Positions 24,664 to 35,333 of a stretch of DNA of 64,000 bases are shown in pieces. Source of the DNA: Paralithodes platypus (Eukaryota; Arthropoda; Malacostraca; Decapoda; Lithodidae); the NCBI GenBank assembly GCA_032716605.1, contig CM064509.1, positions 49,362,230 to 49,426,229 of the forward strand, written 5' to 3'. The notes below the pieces were generated by a model, which was not told the origin of the DNA, did not search any database, and saw only the letters and a list, made by a program, of their open reading frames with translations. Position numbers and translations under genes: made by a program. Within the stretch, counting starts at the first letter, position 1. Each line of letters opens with the position of its first letter.

Positions 24664-25402
24664 TCATACTGCTAACATCATTTTATTTTTATTTTCAGGC
24701 ATAAAATTGTGTTCTATTGCCAACATATTCTTTTTGTGATTTACAGGCATTAATTGTACAATATTGCTAACCAATATTTTTTGTTACTGTACTGTATACT
24801 GCTTTCCAGTTTTCTCACTAGGCTAAATTAACCCTCTCCCACTTTTTTTCCAGTAAATTTTGTAACAAATTACTAGTCCATTTGCAATTTTCAGGCTTTA
24901 ACTGTGTCATACTGCTAACATTAATTTTTGTTTTATTTTCAGGCATAAATTGTGTTCTATTGCTAACATTTTTTGTGATTTACAGGCATAATATTCTTTT
25001 TGTGATTTACAGGCATTAATTGTACCATATTGCTAACAAATACTTGTTGTTACTGTACTGTATACTGTTTTCCAGTGTTCTCACTAGGCTACATTAACCC
25101 TCTCCCACTTTTTTTTTTTTCCCGTAAATCTTGTAACAAATTTCTAGTCCATTTGTGATTTTCAGGCTTTAACTGTGTCGTACTGCTAACATAATTTTTT
25201 TTTTTATTTTCAGGCATAAATTGTATTCTATTGCTAACATATTTTTTGTGATTTACAGGCATATTAATTTTATCATATTGCTAACAAAATTGTGTGTGAT
25301 TTTCAGGAATTAATTGTATCACATTGCTAACATAATTTTTTGTAATTTTCAGGCTTTAATTGTACCATTTTGCTAACATAAATTTGTGTGATTTTCAGGC
25401 AT
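24664..25402 (+). repeat. Tandem array of branch-point/3' splice-site-like units
   Basis: About ten to thirteen units of roughly 45-48 bases sit inside a higher-order repeat of about 240-270 bases. Most units contain TTGCTAACA followed 22-30 bases later by TTTTCAGG or TTACAGG (pairs begin near 24671, 24717, 24912, 24960, 25183, 25231, 25279, 25325 and 25371). CTAAC is a good metazoan branch-point match and the pyrimidine-rich CAG/G is a good 3' splice site. The last unit ends 18 bases before the ORF1 ATG at 25420. Whether any site is used for splicing is unknown. Confidence 0.75.
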
Positions 25403-25419
25403 ATTGTGATTATATCGTC

Positions 25420-26402
25420 ATGGCGCCGCAACGAACCTGCACGAGTTGTTCCGGTAAATTTGGCCCTACCATGTTTGTTGATACTGATGTCCAAATTTGT
25501 AGATTTTGCCAGCTCAGAGAAAAGATTGCAGATGAATTGAATGCAGCTCACCGCAAGATCGATGCCCTGACTACGAAGCTTGAATCCCTTCAAGAATTTG
25601 CCACACTCAACGTAGGAGTGCCCTAGGCCCAAGAAACCACTACAATGTCAACCGCCATTCCAGTGCATACAGTACCGGTACCGGTACCCACACCAGCAGC
25701 TACCTTAGATGTTGCAGAAAATAAAAATTACTCTACTCTCACTCCCCCCCAGGACAACTTTAAGTTAGTGTGAAACAATGTGCATCCCAGTACCAGTACC
25801 AGGAAGGTCATCCCGACAACATGCCAAAACCGCTTCAAAATTCTTGCTATTGACTAGGAAGAGGAAACGGAAGAAGTTCGGCTTGTGGGCGACTCCATGG
25901 TCCGTGGCCAATTAACCGAGTTCTGCGCCAGGGCACCCAGGACCAGAAAGCGATTCTGTATCCCAGGTGGCGGCGTGGACGACATTGTTGCGGCTGTGGA
26001 AGAGGTTTCCAGGCTCGCCCCCGCAAGCACTACGTACGTCATCCACGTTGGATCTAACGATGTCCAACGGACGCGGTCAGAGGAACTACTTTGCAAGTAC
26101 CGGCGGCTGATCAGGTCCTTCAAGGAAAATTCTAATAGAATCTTAATTTCAGGAATTGTTCCCCGGATTGATGTAGAAAACCGATTCTACAACATAGCTA
26201 CCAGTACAAATCGCCGACTAGCAAACTCTGCAGGGAGGAGGACATCGGCTTTGTCGACACGTGGGATAATTTTTACTATGATAAATCTTTGTTTTCAGGA
26301 GATGGTGTACATCTCAATGAAGTAGGAGCTGCACGTCTTGGTCGTCTGCTGAACGATGCAGTCAAGGATTTCCGTTCAAAAAACGGGGTCAACCGGGGGT
26401 AT
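25420..26402 (+). pseudogene. CR1 ORF1: PHD-like zinc finger, coiled coil, SGNH esterase
   Basis: Frame from ATG 25420 encodes first a zinc motif (CTSC ... CRFC, two C-x2-C pairs about 25 residues apart), then a coiled-coil segment (DELNAAHRKIDALTTKLESL). After a Pro/Val/Thr-rich linker comes an SGNH/GDSL hydrolase: GDS block (VRLVGDSMV), GSND block (IHVGSNDVQ), and DGVHLN block near 26305 with the catalytic D-x-x-H pair. This PHD-plus-esterase ORF1 is characteristic of the CR1 clade. Breaks: in-frame stops at 25624, about 25771 and about 25855, and a frameshift near 26235. It is followed directly by ORF2, separated only by the inserted MITE. Residues of the catalytic set (S, G, N, D/H) are all still readable. 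Confidence 0.85.
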
Positions 26403-26853
26403 CCGGGGGTAGTGTAAGTCAAATACGAACTGAAAATTCAGACAATGCACAATCAGTAACATCCAACTCTAATACTCTTAACCCTTTATTGGCGGCGCGC
26501 AACTTATGTCGTGTGAAAGAAATTTGGACTAAGTGGCAGTTCACAACTTATGTCATGTGCCATTTTCACCACGTAATGTTGCTGAGAGAGAGAGATAAGT
26601 GGTGGGAGGAGAGTAGCAAACGTATGACTGCTCCAGACCACCACGGCGGACATACTGACATGAATCCCACCCTCCCCCTCCCTCACGCACTCGCTACACA
26701 GGGAATTATGTAGGGAAACTACCTAATTACATGGTTTTTGCACTCGTGTTGCGCGATCGTTGCAAGAAAACTAGCGGTCGTACAAGGATGGTTGGGGTGT
26801 CATTGGAAAGCTCTGTTTATGCCCTTTCAGGGATAGATACTTGTTTTACGCTC

Positions 26854-27177
26854 TGGTTAAGGCCCCATTAATTGCTCTTTCCATTCACATATGCATAGCC
26901 TATGTGAGATGCAGTTGGGATGTGTGTACATGCTTAGATTGATATGCAGGATTCGAAGTTGCATAATAAATCGTAGGCAGTGTCCACCATTCTTTAACTG
27001 TCTTCGTGGTGCGATGCATAAGGTGTTGATATTCGATGTGAGCGTCCTGCGTTCGAATCCACGGACTGCCACATGTGTTTGTAAATTTCATTAATCGATT
27101 TTAGGAGTATAGTTGGTTGTTGGAAGGAACATAATAATTGATATTGGTTCAGGGGTAATTTATCGAGAGGACTTCCC
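26854..27177 (+). repeat. tRNA-like repeat unit A (SINE-like)
   Basis: First of three direct copies of a 327-base unit. Each has a tRNA-like block near its end: TGGTGCGATGCATAAGG as a possible A box, 35-40 bases later GCGTTCGAATCC, a strong B-box match, and short flanking complementary segments (GTCTTCGTGG / CCACGGAC). This suggests a tRNA-derived SINE or a satellite built from one. No coding capacity; its frames are shadows. It lacks the leading TAG of unit B and abuts MITE sequence. Confidence 0.65.
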
Positions 27178-27504
27178 TAGTGGTTAAGGCCCCATTAATT
27201 GCTCTTTCCATTCACATATGCATAGCCTACGTGAGATGCAGTTGGGATGTGTGTACATGCTTAGATTGATATGCAGGATTCGAAGTTGCATAATAATTCG
27301 TAGGCAGTGTCCACCATTCTTTAACTGTCTTCGTGGTGAGATGCATAAGGTGTTGATATTCGATGTGAGCGTCCTGCGTTCGAATCCACGGACTGCCACA
27401 TGTGTTTGTAAATTTCATTAATCAATTTTAGGAGTATAGTTGGTTGTTGGAAGGAACATAATAATTGATATTGGTTCAGGGGTAATTTATCGAGAGGACT
27501 TCCC
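27178..27504 (+). repeat. tRNA-like repeat unit B (SINE-like)
   Basis: Second copy, 327 bases from TAGTGGTTAAGG to GAGGACTTCCC, differing from unit A at a handful of sites. It joins A head-to-tail at 27177/27178 without spacer. Its right end is the insertion point of the LINE at 27505. Confidence 0.65.
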
Positions 27505-29169
27505 TTTTTTTTTTTTTTTTTCTATGTGATTGAGGGAGGCAAAAGGCATAACTGCCTATAGCGAGTGCCTCCCCCATAGTTGAAAGAGTGACAGGGCCAA
27601 AATCAAGGGACGTTCGAGCCAAAATGCTGGACACACGGAGTTTGAAGCAATTTAAGTCATAGGAAGAGGGAAAGACTGATTCTGGGAGAGAGTTCCAGAG
27701 CTCAGCTGTTGAGTAGAAGAAAGTTTGAGAGTAACGTTTCACTCTTGGGTTGGAGAGTTGCACAGAGTAGGGGTGGGATTGAGTTGCAAGACGGGTACCA
27801 CGTGCCCTACGTAAAGGAGGTGGTATGCACTGGGATAGCTCTGAGGAACACTGATTATTATAGTAGCGATAGAATAGCGAGAGAGATGCAACATTGCGGC
27901 GGAGAGAGAGAGATTGCAGAGAGTTGGTGAGTGGACGGGAATTAATGATACGAAAGGCCTTCCTTTCAACTTTGTCTAGGAGAGCAGTGTGAGAGGAACC
28001 TCCCCACACATGTGAACAATACTCAATACTAGGGCGCACTATGCCCCTGTACAGAGCAAGAAGCTGTGCAGGGGAAAAGAACCCCCTAAGGCGGTTGAGC
28101 ACACCCAGCTTCTGGGATGCTGCCTTAGCAAGACTGGTAATATGGTCCTTCCAAATGAGAGCAGAAGAAAAAGAGACACCAAGAATATTGAGAGAAGATG
28201 AATGGTTGATTTTTGTATTGTTGAAGAATAAGGGATAGTCCGCTGGGAGATCCTGACGGGTAGATAGATGGAGAAATTGGGTTTTGGAAGCATTAAATTA
28301 ACAAGGTTTTCTCTGCCCCAATTGGAAATAGTATTTAGATCAGAATTTAAGAGTTCTATGGCTTCATTACGTTTGTCGTTGAGGGATTGCTGGCTGGGGC
28401 GTTCTGAAAAACTAATGGAGTAGTGCAAGGTTGAGTCGTCTGCGTATGAATGGATGGGAATTAAGGTACAGTTAAGGAGATCATTTATAAAAATTAGAAA
28501 GAGAATAGGAGATAGGACAGAGCCCTGTGGAACACGGAGTTTATAGAGTGAGGAAGTGAACAATGGCCGTCCACAACCGCGGCTATGGAACGGCCGGAAA
28601 GGAAATTAGAGACAAAGGCACAGATGGAGGGATAGAAACCGAAGGAGGGTAGTTGAAATAAGATTTATGCCAGACTCTATCGAAGGCTTTCGATATGTCT
28701 AGTGCAATAGAAAAAGTCTCACCGAAGTCCCGAAAGGAGGATGACCAAGAGTTAGTAAGATATGAAAGAAGATCACCAGTAGAGCGACCCTTAAGGAAGC
28801 CATACTGGCGATCTGAGAGCAGATTATGAGAAGAGAATGCTTAAGAAATTTGGAAGCAAGAATAGTTTCAAAAACTTTAGAAAGACAAGAGATAAGAGCA
28901 ATTGGACGATAGTTGGAGGGTTGAGAGCGGTCACCCTTCTTTGGGACAGGTTGAATGTGAGCAAACTTCCAGCATGAAGGGAAGACGTTAGAGGATAGAC
29001 AGAGACGAAAGAGTTTGCCTAGGCAGGGAGTCTGCACGGAAGCACAGTTTTTGAGAACAACAGGAGGAACACCGTCCGGACCGTACGCCTTATTAGTGTT
29101 AAGCCCAGAGAGGGTAGAAAGTACATCTTTAGAAGAGATTAGGATATTAGGCATAAGTAAGAGAGAGAG
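27505..29169 (-). mobile_element. Jockey-like LINE, 5'-truncated, minus strand
   Basis: Starts at the right with RT coding sequence and ends at the left with a 17-base T run (27505-27521), the poly-A tail read on the other strand. It sits exactly at the boundary between repeat units B and C, where the uninterrupted A/B junction shows the empty-site sequence ACTTCCC-TAGTGG. No clear target duplication is visible. Confidence 0.85.
27523..29154 (-). pseudogene. Jockey-like reverse transcriptase, broken
   Basis: On the minus strand: finger region with YGPDGVPP, then PVPKKGDRSQPSNYRPIAL, then in another frame QYGF-x-GRSTGDLLSYL and ALDISKAFDRVWH (RT motif A). VPQGSVLSPILFLIFIND and YADDSTLHYS (motif C, both aspartates present) follow in a third block starting 28563. 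The C-terminal block from 28102 carries YRGIVRPSIEYCSHVWGG and the WNSLPESVFPSSYDLNCFK tail. At least three frame changes (about 28830, 28570 and 28090-28270) and a loss between motifs A and B make it inactive. Endonuclease and ORF1 are absent through 5' truncation. This C-terminal sequence type is common in arthropod jockey/I-group elements; the exact clade is not certain. Confidence 0.85.
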
Positions 29170-29458
29170 TAGTGGTTAAGGCCCCATTAATTGCTCTTTC
29201 CATTCACATATGCATAGCCTACGTGAGATGCAGTTGGGATGTGTGTACATGCTTAGATTGATATGCAGGATTCGAAGTTGCATAATAAATCGTAGGCAGT
29301 GTCCACCATTCTTTAACTGTCTTCGTGGTGCGATGCATAAGGTGTTGATATTCGATGTGAGCGTCCTGCGTTCGAATCCACGGACTGCCACATGTGTTTG
29401 TAAATTTCATTAATCGATTTTAGGAGTATAGTTGGTTGTTGGAAGGAACATAATAATT
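29170..29458 (+). repeat. tRNA-like repeat unit C (SINE-like, 3'-truncated)
   Basis: Third copy of the 327-base unit, complete from TAGTGGTTAAGG through the B-box-like GTTCGAATCC but ending after GGAACATAATAATT, where MITE family B resumes. Closest to unit A at variable sites. Confidence 0.65.
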
Positions 29459-29557
29459 AGGCATTAAAATGATCATGTAAACAACCCTATTTAGGGTAAA
29501 AACACCACGCTGGGCGGTACATATAAATTACCGCCTAGGCCGCTCGTAAGGTGTTAA

Positions 29558-30553
29558 AGTGTTTTATGTAAATGCTCGTAGCATACGCAATAAATTTTCA
29601 GATCTAGAGGAAATCATGTTTATAGAACATGATATAATCGGCATTACAGAATCTTGGTTAAATACAGAAGACACAGAGACTTTTTAGCCGAATATACGCT
29701 TACTGGTTATACAATGTTTGAGAAAAGTCGGATCAATAGAAATGGAGGAGTTCTGTTTTTTATAAAGGAAAGTCTTAATCCCGTCTTAATGTCAAAACCT
29801 CAAATTGCGAATATAGACATATCTTACGTACTAATAAATAATAAACGAGGAACTAAAATAACACTAGCTTTATTATACAGACCCCCAGCTCAATCAGTGC
29901 AAACTGACAGTGAAATTTATGAACAAATTGCAGAAATAACTAACATACAAGATACCGTAATTCTTGGCGATTTCAACTTACCCGTGACTAAATGGGCCGA
30001 TATTCTTACTTAACACTCTGGACACGACCTCTATGCTAACTTGCAAGAGAATTCACTTGTTCAATTTGTACAATCTCCAACCCGTGGTAATAATGTGTTT
30101 GACCTTGTACTCGCAACAAAAGAAGAATTAATAGAGAATTTGAATGTTGGTGATGAATTCAGTAACAGCGACCATCGTACGATAACTTTCACTTTAAAGT
30201 TTACTAGTAACAAATCAAATAGCAGCATTGAGAAAGTCCCTAATTTCAAGAAAGCAAATTTTCATAAACTTAAATCAAAGCTTAAAGAAACTGACTGGAG
30301 CTTTCTGACTAACAATAATGACATAAATACATCTTGGGAGTGTTTCACAACCACTTATCTTAAGGTAGTGCAAGACTGCATACCATCGAAAATACGGCGT
30401 CCAGGCCATAATGATAAGCCCAAATGGTGGAATAAAGATATTTCAGACTGTCTGCTTGCTAAAAAATGTGCTAATGATAGATTAAAATCCTCACAAAATG
30501 ACGAAGAACGGGTGAAATTTGTAGAGCTACGACGCAAAGCCAAAAAGTTAATT
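29558..30553 (+). pseudogene. CR1 ORF2 part 1: AP-like endonuclease
   Basis: The endonuclease/exonuclease/phosphatase domain of CR1 ORF2. It begins VFYVNARSIRNK just after the MITE and runs through ITESWLN (catalytic E), LLYRPPA, ILGDFNLPVTKW (D and N) and SNSDHRTITF (SDH), so the key residues are intact. It nicks target DNA to prime reverse transcription. Breaks: a frameshift near 29675 and an in-frame TAA at about 30011. The coding sequence stops at the TTAA insertion site of the next MITE and resumes at 31197. Confidence 0.85.
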
Positions 30554-30555
30554 AA

Positions 30556-31192
30556 CCCGGCAAGCGCGATAGGCCTCACGGAAGGCTTCCTATAGGGAAC
30601 GCGATAGGCCTCACGGAAGCAAGACCATAAAAAAGCCTTCCAAAAAAAAAAAGGGCCTATCAAAACAAAGGAATTTGTCTCTAGGTGAGATCATTCCCCT
30701 CCAGTACTCATCCATGTAAATCTCACCCACCCCCTCCCCTCCTTCCCCACCTTATTCCCCCCTCCCTCCCCTCCTCAATTATCACCTATTTTTCTCTTAT
30801 TATCATCATTTATCGGTTATTTTTCTCTCCCGCGATAATGTAGCACAAGTGTGTTGCATAAAAGATCGTTATGTAACACCCAGACACCGGCCCACACCGC
30901 CCCGCTCGTCTCAGTTACCTCACAGACAGCGAGAGAGGAGGGTTGCCTGTGGCTCTCTCTCGCCTGAGATTATGACCGGGTGGCCAATATCTTCGTTTTT
31001 CACCACCCAAATGCTTTTCCCACTTATTTTAGCACTCTTGAAGGTTCATATATACATCATATATGTAAAATAAAAGCATACCGAAAACAAATAAAGCTCT
31101 ATATTGTAAATATAACAAATTCTGTCAGAATCCAAGGCTAGAAATGCACAAATAACTACCCTAGCCCCTAGGTCTATATCGCGCTTGTCAGG
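30556..31192. mobile_element. TTAA MITE with CAAGCGCGATA inverted ends (copy 2)
   Basis: A 637-base insert in CR1 ORF2, flanked by TTAA at 30552-30555 and 31193-31196; ends CCCGGCAAGCGCGATA and TATCGCGCTTGTCAGG. Inverted in orientation relative to 17027-17665 and roughly 90% alike by eye. The CR1 reading frame continues across when the insert plus one TTAA is ignored, so insertion was clean. Confidence 0.9.
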
Positions 31193-31196
31193 TTAA

Positions 31197-32991
31197 GCAA
31201 AGTAAAAAGACCCTGGAGTTACATGTTGCGAATCAAAGTAAAACAAACCCGAAAGAATTCTATAGTTATATCAGAAAGAAAAAAGTAGTTACTTCAACTG
31301 TTGGACCATTAGTCGATGAAAATGGAGAATACACCAAAGACGAACTACAAATGAGTAATGCCCTCAATACCTTCTTTGCATCAGTTATTACAACCGAAGA
31401 CCTCAGTGATATCCCTACACCATCGCCGATTCAGATTGAAAGTTCAGATGTTCTAAGCAATATCACCGTTACAGAGAGAGAAGTATTGAATTGTTTAGAT
31501 AAACTCAAGGTAAATAAAACGCCTGGACCTGATACAATCTCGCCTAGAGTTCTAAAGGAAGCTAAGAATGAGCTCTCCAAACCACTGACATTGCTATTCA
31601 ATGAATCCTTGCAGTCTGGGACTATGCCTGATCAGTGGAAGCTAGCCAACGTAACACCGATATTAAAAAAAGTCAGCAAATCCCTACCCAGTAACTATCG
31701 TCCAATTAGCTTAACCTCAATTGTATGTAAAATGCTAGAAACGGTCATAAGAGACAGACTCGTAAATCACTTAGAGGCAAATCACTTATTTAAAGATACT
31801 CAACACGGCTTTCGTAAAAAAACTTTCCTGTTTAACAAACCTCTTAGACTTCTTCCACGATATCCTCAACCTCTACGATGAGAGTAAAGCTGTAGATAGT
31901 ATATACCTTGATTTTCAAAAGGCCTTTGACAAAGTTCCCCACAAACGTTTACTGCTAAAACTAAAAGCGCATGGAATACAAGACGGTGTGTTGAAATGGA
32001 TAGAAAATTGGGTCAGCGACAGAAAGCAAAGAGTAGTCATAAACGGTAAGGCATCTAAATGGACCAATGTAAGTAGCGGGGTACCCCAGGGATCGGTACT
32101 AGGACCAATTCTCTTTCTAATATCAAGAACATAGATGAGGGTCTCACCTGTACAATCTCAAAATTTGCTGACGATACAAAAATTGCAAATAGCGTACTCT
32201 CAAAAGAACAAGTTGACGATATGCAACACAATCTAGATAAATTGTCATGTTGGGCCCAAATTTGGCAAATGAGTTTCAATGCGGATAAATGTAAAGTACT
32301 ACATATCGGATACCTAAATGAGAAAGCAAACTATTCGATGAATGGCACTCAGCTTAAGAATGTAAACAGAGAAACCGATCTGGGAGTAACAATATCGAGT
32401 AACCTAAAACCGAGTCAACAATGTTCAGAAGTTGTGAAGAAGGCAATCAAAATAATTGGCTTTATAGGCAGGTCATTTGAGCATAAATCCAAAGAAGTTA
32501 TCCTAATCCTTTACAATTCCTTAGTCCGCCCTCTTCTGGAATACTGCGTTCAATCCTGGTGCCCTTATTACCAAAAAGATATAAACAAGCTAGAACGAGT
32601 TCAACGTAGAGTTACCAAAATGATACCTAGCCTAAAGAACAAACCATATGAAGAGCGTCTTAGAGAATTAAATCTATTGCCTTTAACCCAGCGCAGATTA
32701 AGAGGTGACTTAATTCAAGTGTTCAAAATCATCAAAGGCATCGACAATATGAACTGTAGTAAGTACTTCACTATCGACCAATCTAATTACACGCGGGCAA
32801 ACGGTTGCAAAATTATTGGTAAATCTTTTAACTCACACGAATCTAAGAATTTCTTCTTCAATCGAGTTGTCAACTTGTGGAATGGGCTTCCCCGAGACGT
32901 TATAGACTGCAGCACCGTTGATTCATTTAAACTCCGCTTAGACAAATATCTCGCATCAAACCCGCGACTGACTGCGTTTGTAAATGAATAA
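31197..32991 (+). pseudogene. CR1 ORF2 part 2: reverse transcriptase
   Basis: Continues CR1 ORF2 after the MITE. It carries KTPGPDTISPRVLK, LPSNYRPISLTSI, QHGF, then in a shifted frame IYLDFQKAFDKVPH (motif A), SGVPQGSVLGPILFL (motif B) and FADDTKIA (motif C, intact). The thumb follows (LYNSLVRPLLEYCVQSW, ERVQRRVTK, LPLTQRRLRGDL) and finally VVNLWNGLPRDVIDC-VDSFKLRLDKYL to a natural stop at 32989-32991. Breaks: a frameshift near 31815 and a small loss just after motif B near 32125. The last 256 codons are open. Sequence type is CR1/L2-like. Confidence 0.9.
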
Positions 32992-33226
32992 CTTTATTTT
33001 ATCCCCCCCTCAGTTACTAACCCATCTGTCCCCTACTAACTTCCTAATCCTGCCACGGACATTAGTTCCAGGGCAGTAGTTCCCTTTCCAGTGTTCCCTT
33101 ACCCACTCTAAACCACTGTTTGGACACTTGATCCTCAGTGTTTTGGAGGACAAGCAGCCTAGAAGGGTCACTAGATCTGTTGTTGCTTGATTTCCTTTGT
33201 ACTCCCTCTGTACTCCCTTTGTACTC

Positions 33227-35312
33227 CCTATCTAAGCGGTTTCTGTGAAAGACTCGACACGGCTACTAAAAATAGATTTACACCGGGTAAGAGATCGATA
33301 CACACAAGTATAGAATTCAAATTCAAATTTAGATCAATGAATCGCTATAACAGGTTTTTGAATGAATGTAAGTTAATATAAAATTAGGAAAAGACACTCA
33401 ATTAAAATGCGACTGGATAATCACAGTAAAATAGAATTCGGAAGAACTCAGAATATAAAAGGGCGTACACGACGAAGTTGTACTAGGTTGAAATACTACG
33501 ATAATAGTATAAAAGGAAATTTGAATATATTAGCAACTCCCTATCTGGCAATACGTGGATCAAAGATATGGCGTATGCGAATTACATGAACGTATGATGT
33601 AATTAAATAATTACTATAGAAATAGTAAGATCGAAATGGTAATGGTCTATACGATAATAAGACACAAATAATAAATAACTTGAACGAGAGTTACTACAAA
33701 TGTGGGAAAAGAATTAGTAATTACCCACACACGTAGATCAGATTAATTCACAACCACTGGTATAAACTAGATAGCTCGAATAATAGAATTAATTAACTCA
33801 ACGGAGGGGTTCTTGACTTTTCGGTAAGGAAAGAGAGACAGATTAAAATTTGGGCATAGGTCCTAGGTAAATGGTAGTAAATTAGGGAATATCTTCACGG
33901 TATACGTTTACACTTCAACTTGGATATACAAGAGAATAAATAACATATATAGGTGACATCTGAGAGTATTCCGTTGTGAGCCTGGATCGAGATGAGTGTA
34001 TATAACGGATGTACAATTGGCAAGGAATAATAACACTTCAGAAAGATACTGCAAAGGTGTATTTCGTAGCAATATCTAGTGCGATGAAATCACTTGCACA
34101 GATCAATATTAATGGAAAGACATATGACTATGTAACGTGTACACAGATCGATAATTGAACAATTAATAGACACAGATCAAGATTGATGGAAAGACAAATG
34201 ACTATGTAACGTGTACACAGATCGATAATTGAACAATAAAAAGGTACAGATCCTTGGCACAGATCAACTTAAAAACACTTCACGGAATACTCGCATATAT
34301 TACCTTACCTTCAACAATAGCCACAAATTGAGTTACGCAGAAACACTTAGGGTTAGCGTGGAGGAGGAGAAGGGCCAAGTACGAGGGGCGGGGCGTCACA
34401 GAGGTCTGGGCACGGCAGGTGGACGTAAGAGGGGCCCCTCGTCAGGGGTCCAGGGGGCAGGGCCAGGCGTCAGGGTACTGTTTCGGCAGGGGTCCAAGGG
34501 CAGTGGGGCAGTGGACAGCAGGCTCCTTCTCTATCTCAGACAAATGACTCCCGGACAACAATTATCCGGACGGAGTGTTTAGGTAGTTATACTCCCGACA
34601 TATATATCCGGACTAACTTCCTGTAGTTTCAGTCAGTACATAATTGTGTTATTTCTCTATGTCAGGTTGCGTGATCTCGTATGAATAGGGGCATAGTAAA
34701 TACATAAAAGTGGGCTATGTTGAGGTCGATAATTACATGAAAAATACATTATGGTGCGTAATGACATCGCACTGAGATTCTCGTCTGTTTGACCTTTTTT
34801 TTCTTTCTTATATCATCAAGCCTGATGATGTAATTCGTGATTTCCTGTTCACTCATTATTATGGCTATTTGGACTGTTTATGGAATTATTTTCTTCCATG
34901 GCACTTTATATTACCATTTCACTTTTCTTCTCGTCTGGCAGCTTCTTGAGGATGGAGGGCCCCAACTATTTAAATATTCTCAGGGCTCTTTATGTTGAGA
35001 TTGCATAAACACTTTTTCATCATAGTACTCATGGGGGGGGGGGGGGCGTATTCGGGGAGAGGTTCCGCCTTGGTTCTTTGAGTCCTGTCCTGTGATTGGC
35101 GGGGCTGCGCGAGATGCTGATTGGAGGGGCTTGACCTGCCCTTTGGGGGTAACTCACCTGTACAGGTAATTAGAGCATGGGTATAGGGGTCAGATTTCCC
35201 GTTCTCTGGAGAATGGGAACTGATTCTATTTCTAAACCCTTTTCTCCTTGTCTCCCTGGATTCCCTTACGGTGGCTATCTTGTGTGGTTGTCCTTTTGGC
35301 TCCGTCATTTCA
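33227..35312 (-). repeat. Gypsy-C LTR fragment, minus strand
   Basis: The reverse complement of this region matches 56558 to about 58670, the first three quarters of the LTR of the canonical gypsy element at the right of the window, with the same blocks in order (AAAGGCAGGTCAAGCCCC-like, TTGTCCGGGAGT repeats, TTGTGGCTATTGTTGAAGG). The remaining quarter is missing where it meets the CR1 3' terminus at 33226. It is a truncated solo LTR or LTR-end remnant with no internal region. The frame at 34229-34582 lies inside it and is not a gene. Confidence 0.8.
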
Positions 35313-35333
35313 ATATACATACTTTATATATAT

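Larger units (their letters stand above)
26482..29553. mobile_element. TTAA MITE family B, split by later insertions
   Basis: Left part 26482-26853 starts CCCTTTATTGGCGGCGCGCAAC after TTAA 26478-26481. Right part, about 29459-29553, ends CGCTCGTAAGGTG before TTAA 29554-29557. The family is shown by related copies at 36340-36823 and 38062-38540, which are continuous where this one is interrupted between GCTCTGG and AGGCAT. The CR1 sequence resumes on both sides of the TTAA, so the MITE landed at the ORF1/ORF2 boundary of CR1. Confidence 0.85.
24030..33226 (+). mobile_element. CR1 element, near full length, with nested insertions
   Basis: A CR1-clade non-LTR retrotransposon with repeat-rich 5' region, ORF1 (zinc finger plus esterase), ORF2 (endonuclease plus RT), and a 3' region that ends in three or so repeats of the 11-mer TTTGTACTCCC (33188-33226); short 3' terminal repeats instead of poly-A are typical of CR1/L2. 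It is cut by a TTAA MITE at 26482-29553 (itself invaded) and another at 30556-31192. The left end is uncertain. Confidence 0.85.

Noticed and set aside
24664..25402. CRISPR array
   Set aside because: Units repeat throughout without unique spacers, the context is eukaryotic and there are no cas genes.
27320..27395. A tRNA gene
   Set aside because: The B box is good, but the anticodon arm and acceptor pairing are poor and the segment is repeated within a larger unit; tRNA-derived repeat is more likely.
26857..27421. Short open frames on both strands (71, 67 and 63 codons, repeated at 27184 and 29176)
   Set aside because: They recur with the 327-base repeat in three overlapping frames, without motif or codon bias; shadows of the SINE-like unit.
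34229..34582. 117-codon Gly/Arg-rich frame
   Set aside because: Lies inside the gypsy-C LTR fragment, G-rich low complexity, not shared as a frame by the copy at 57.4 kb.
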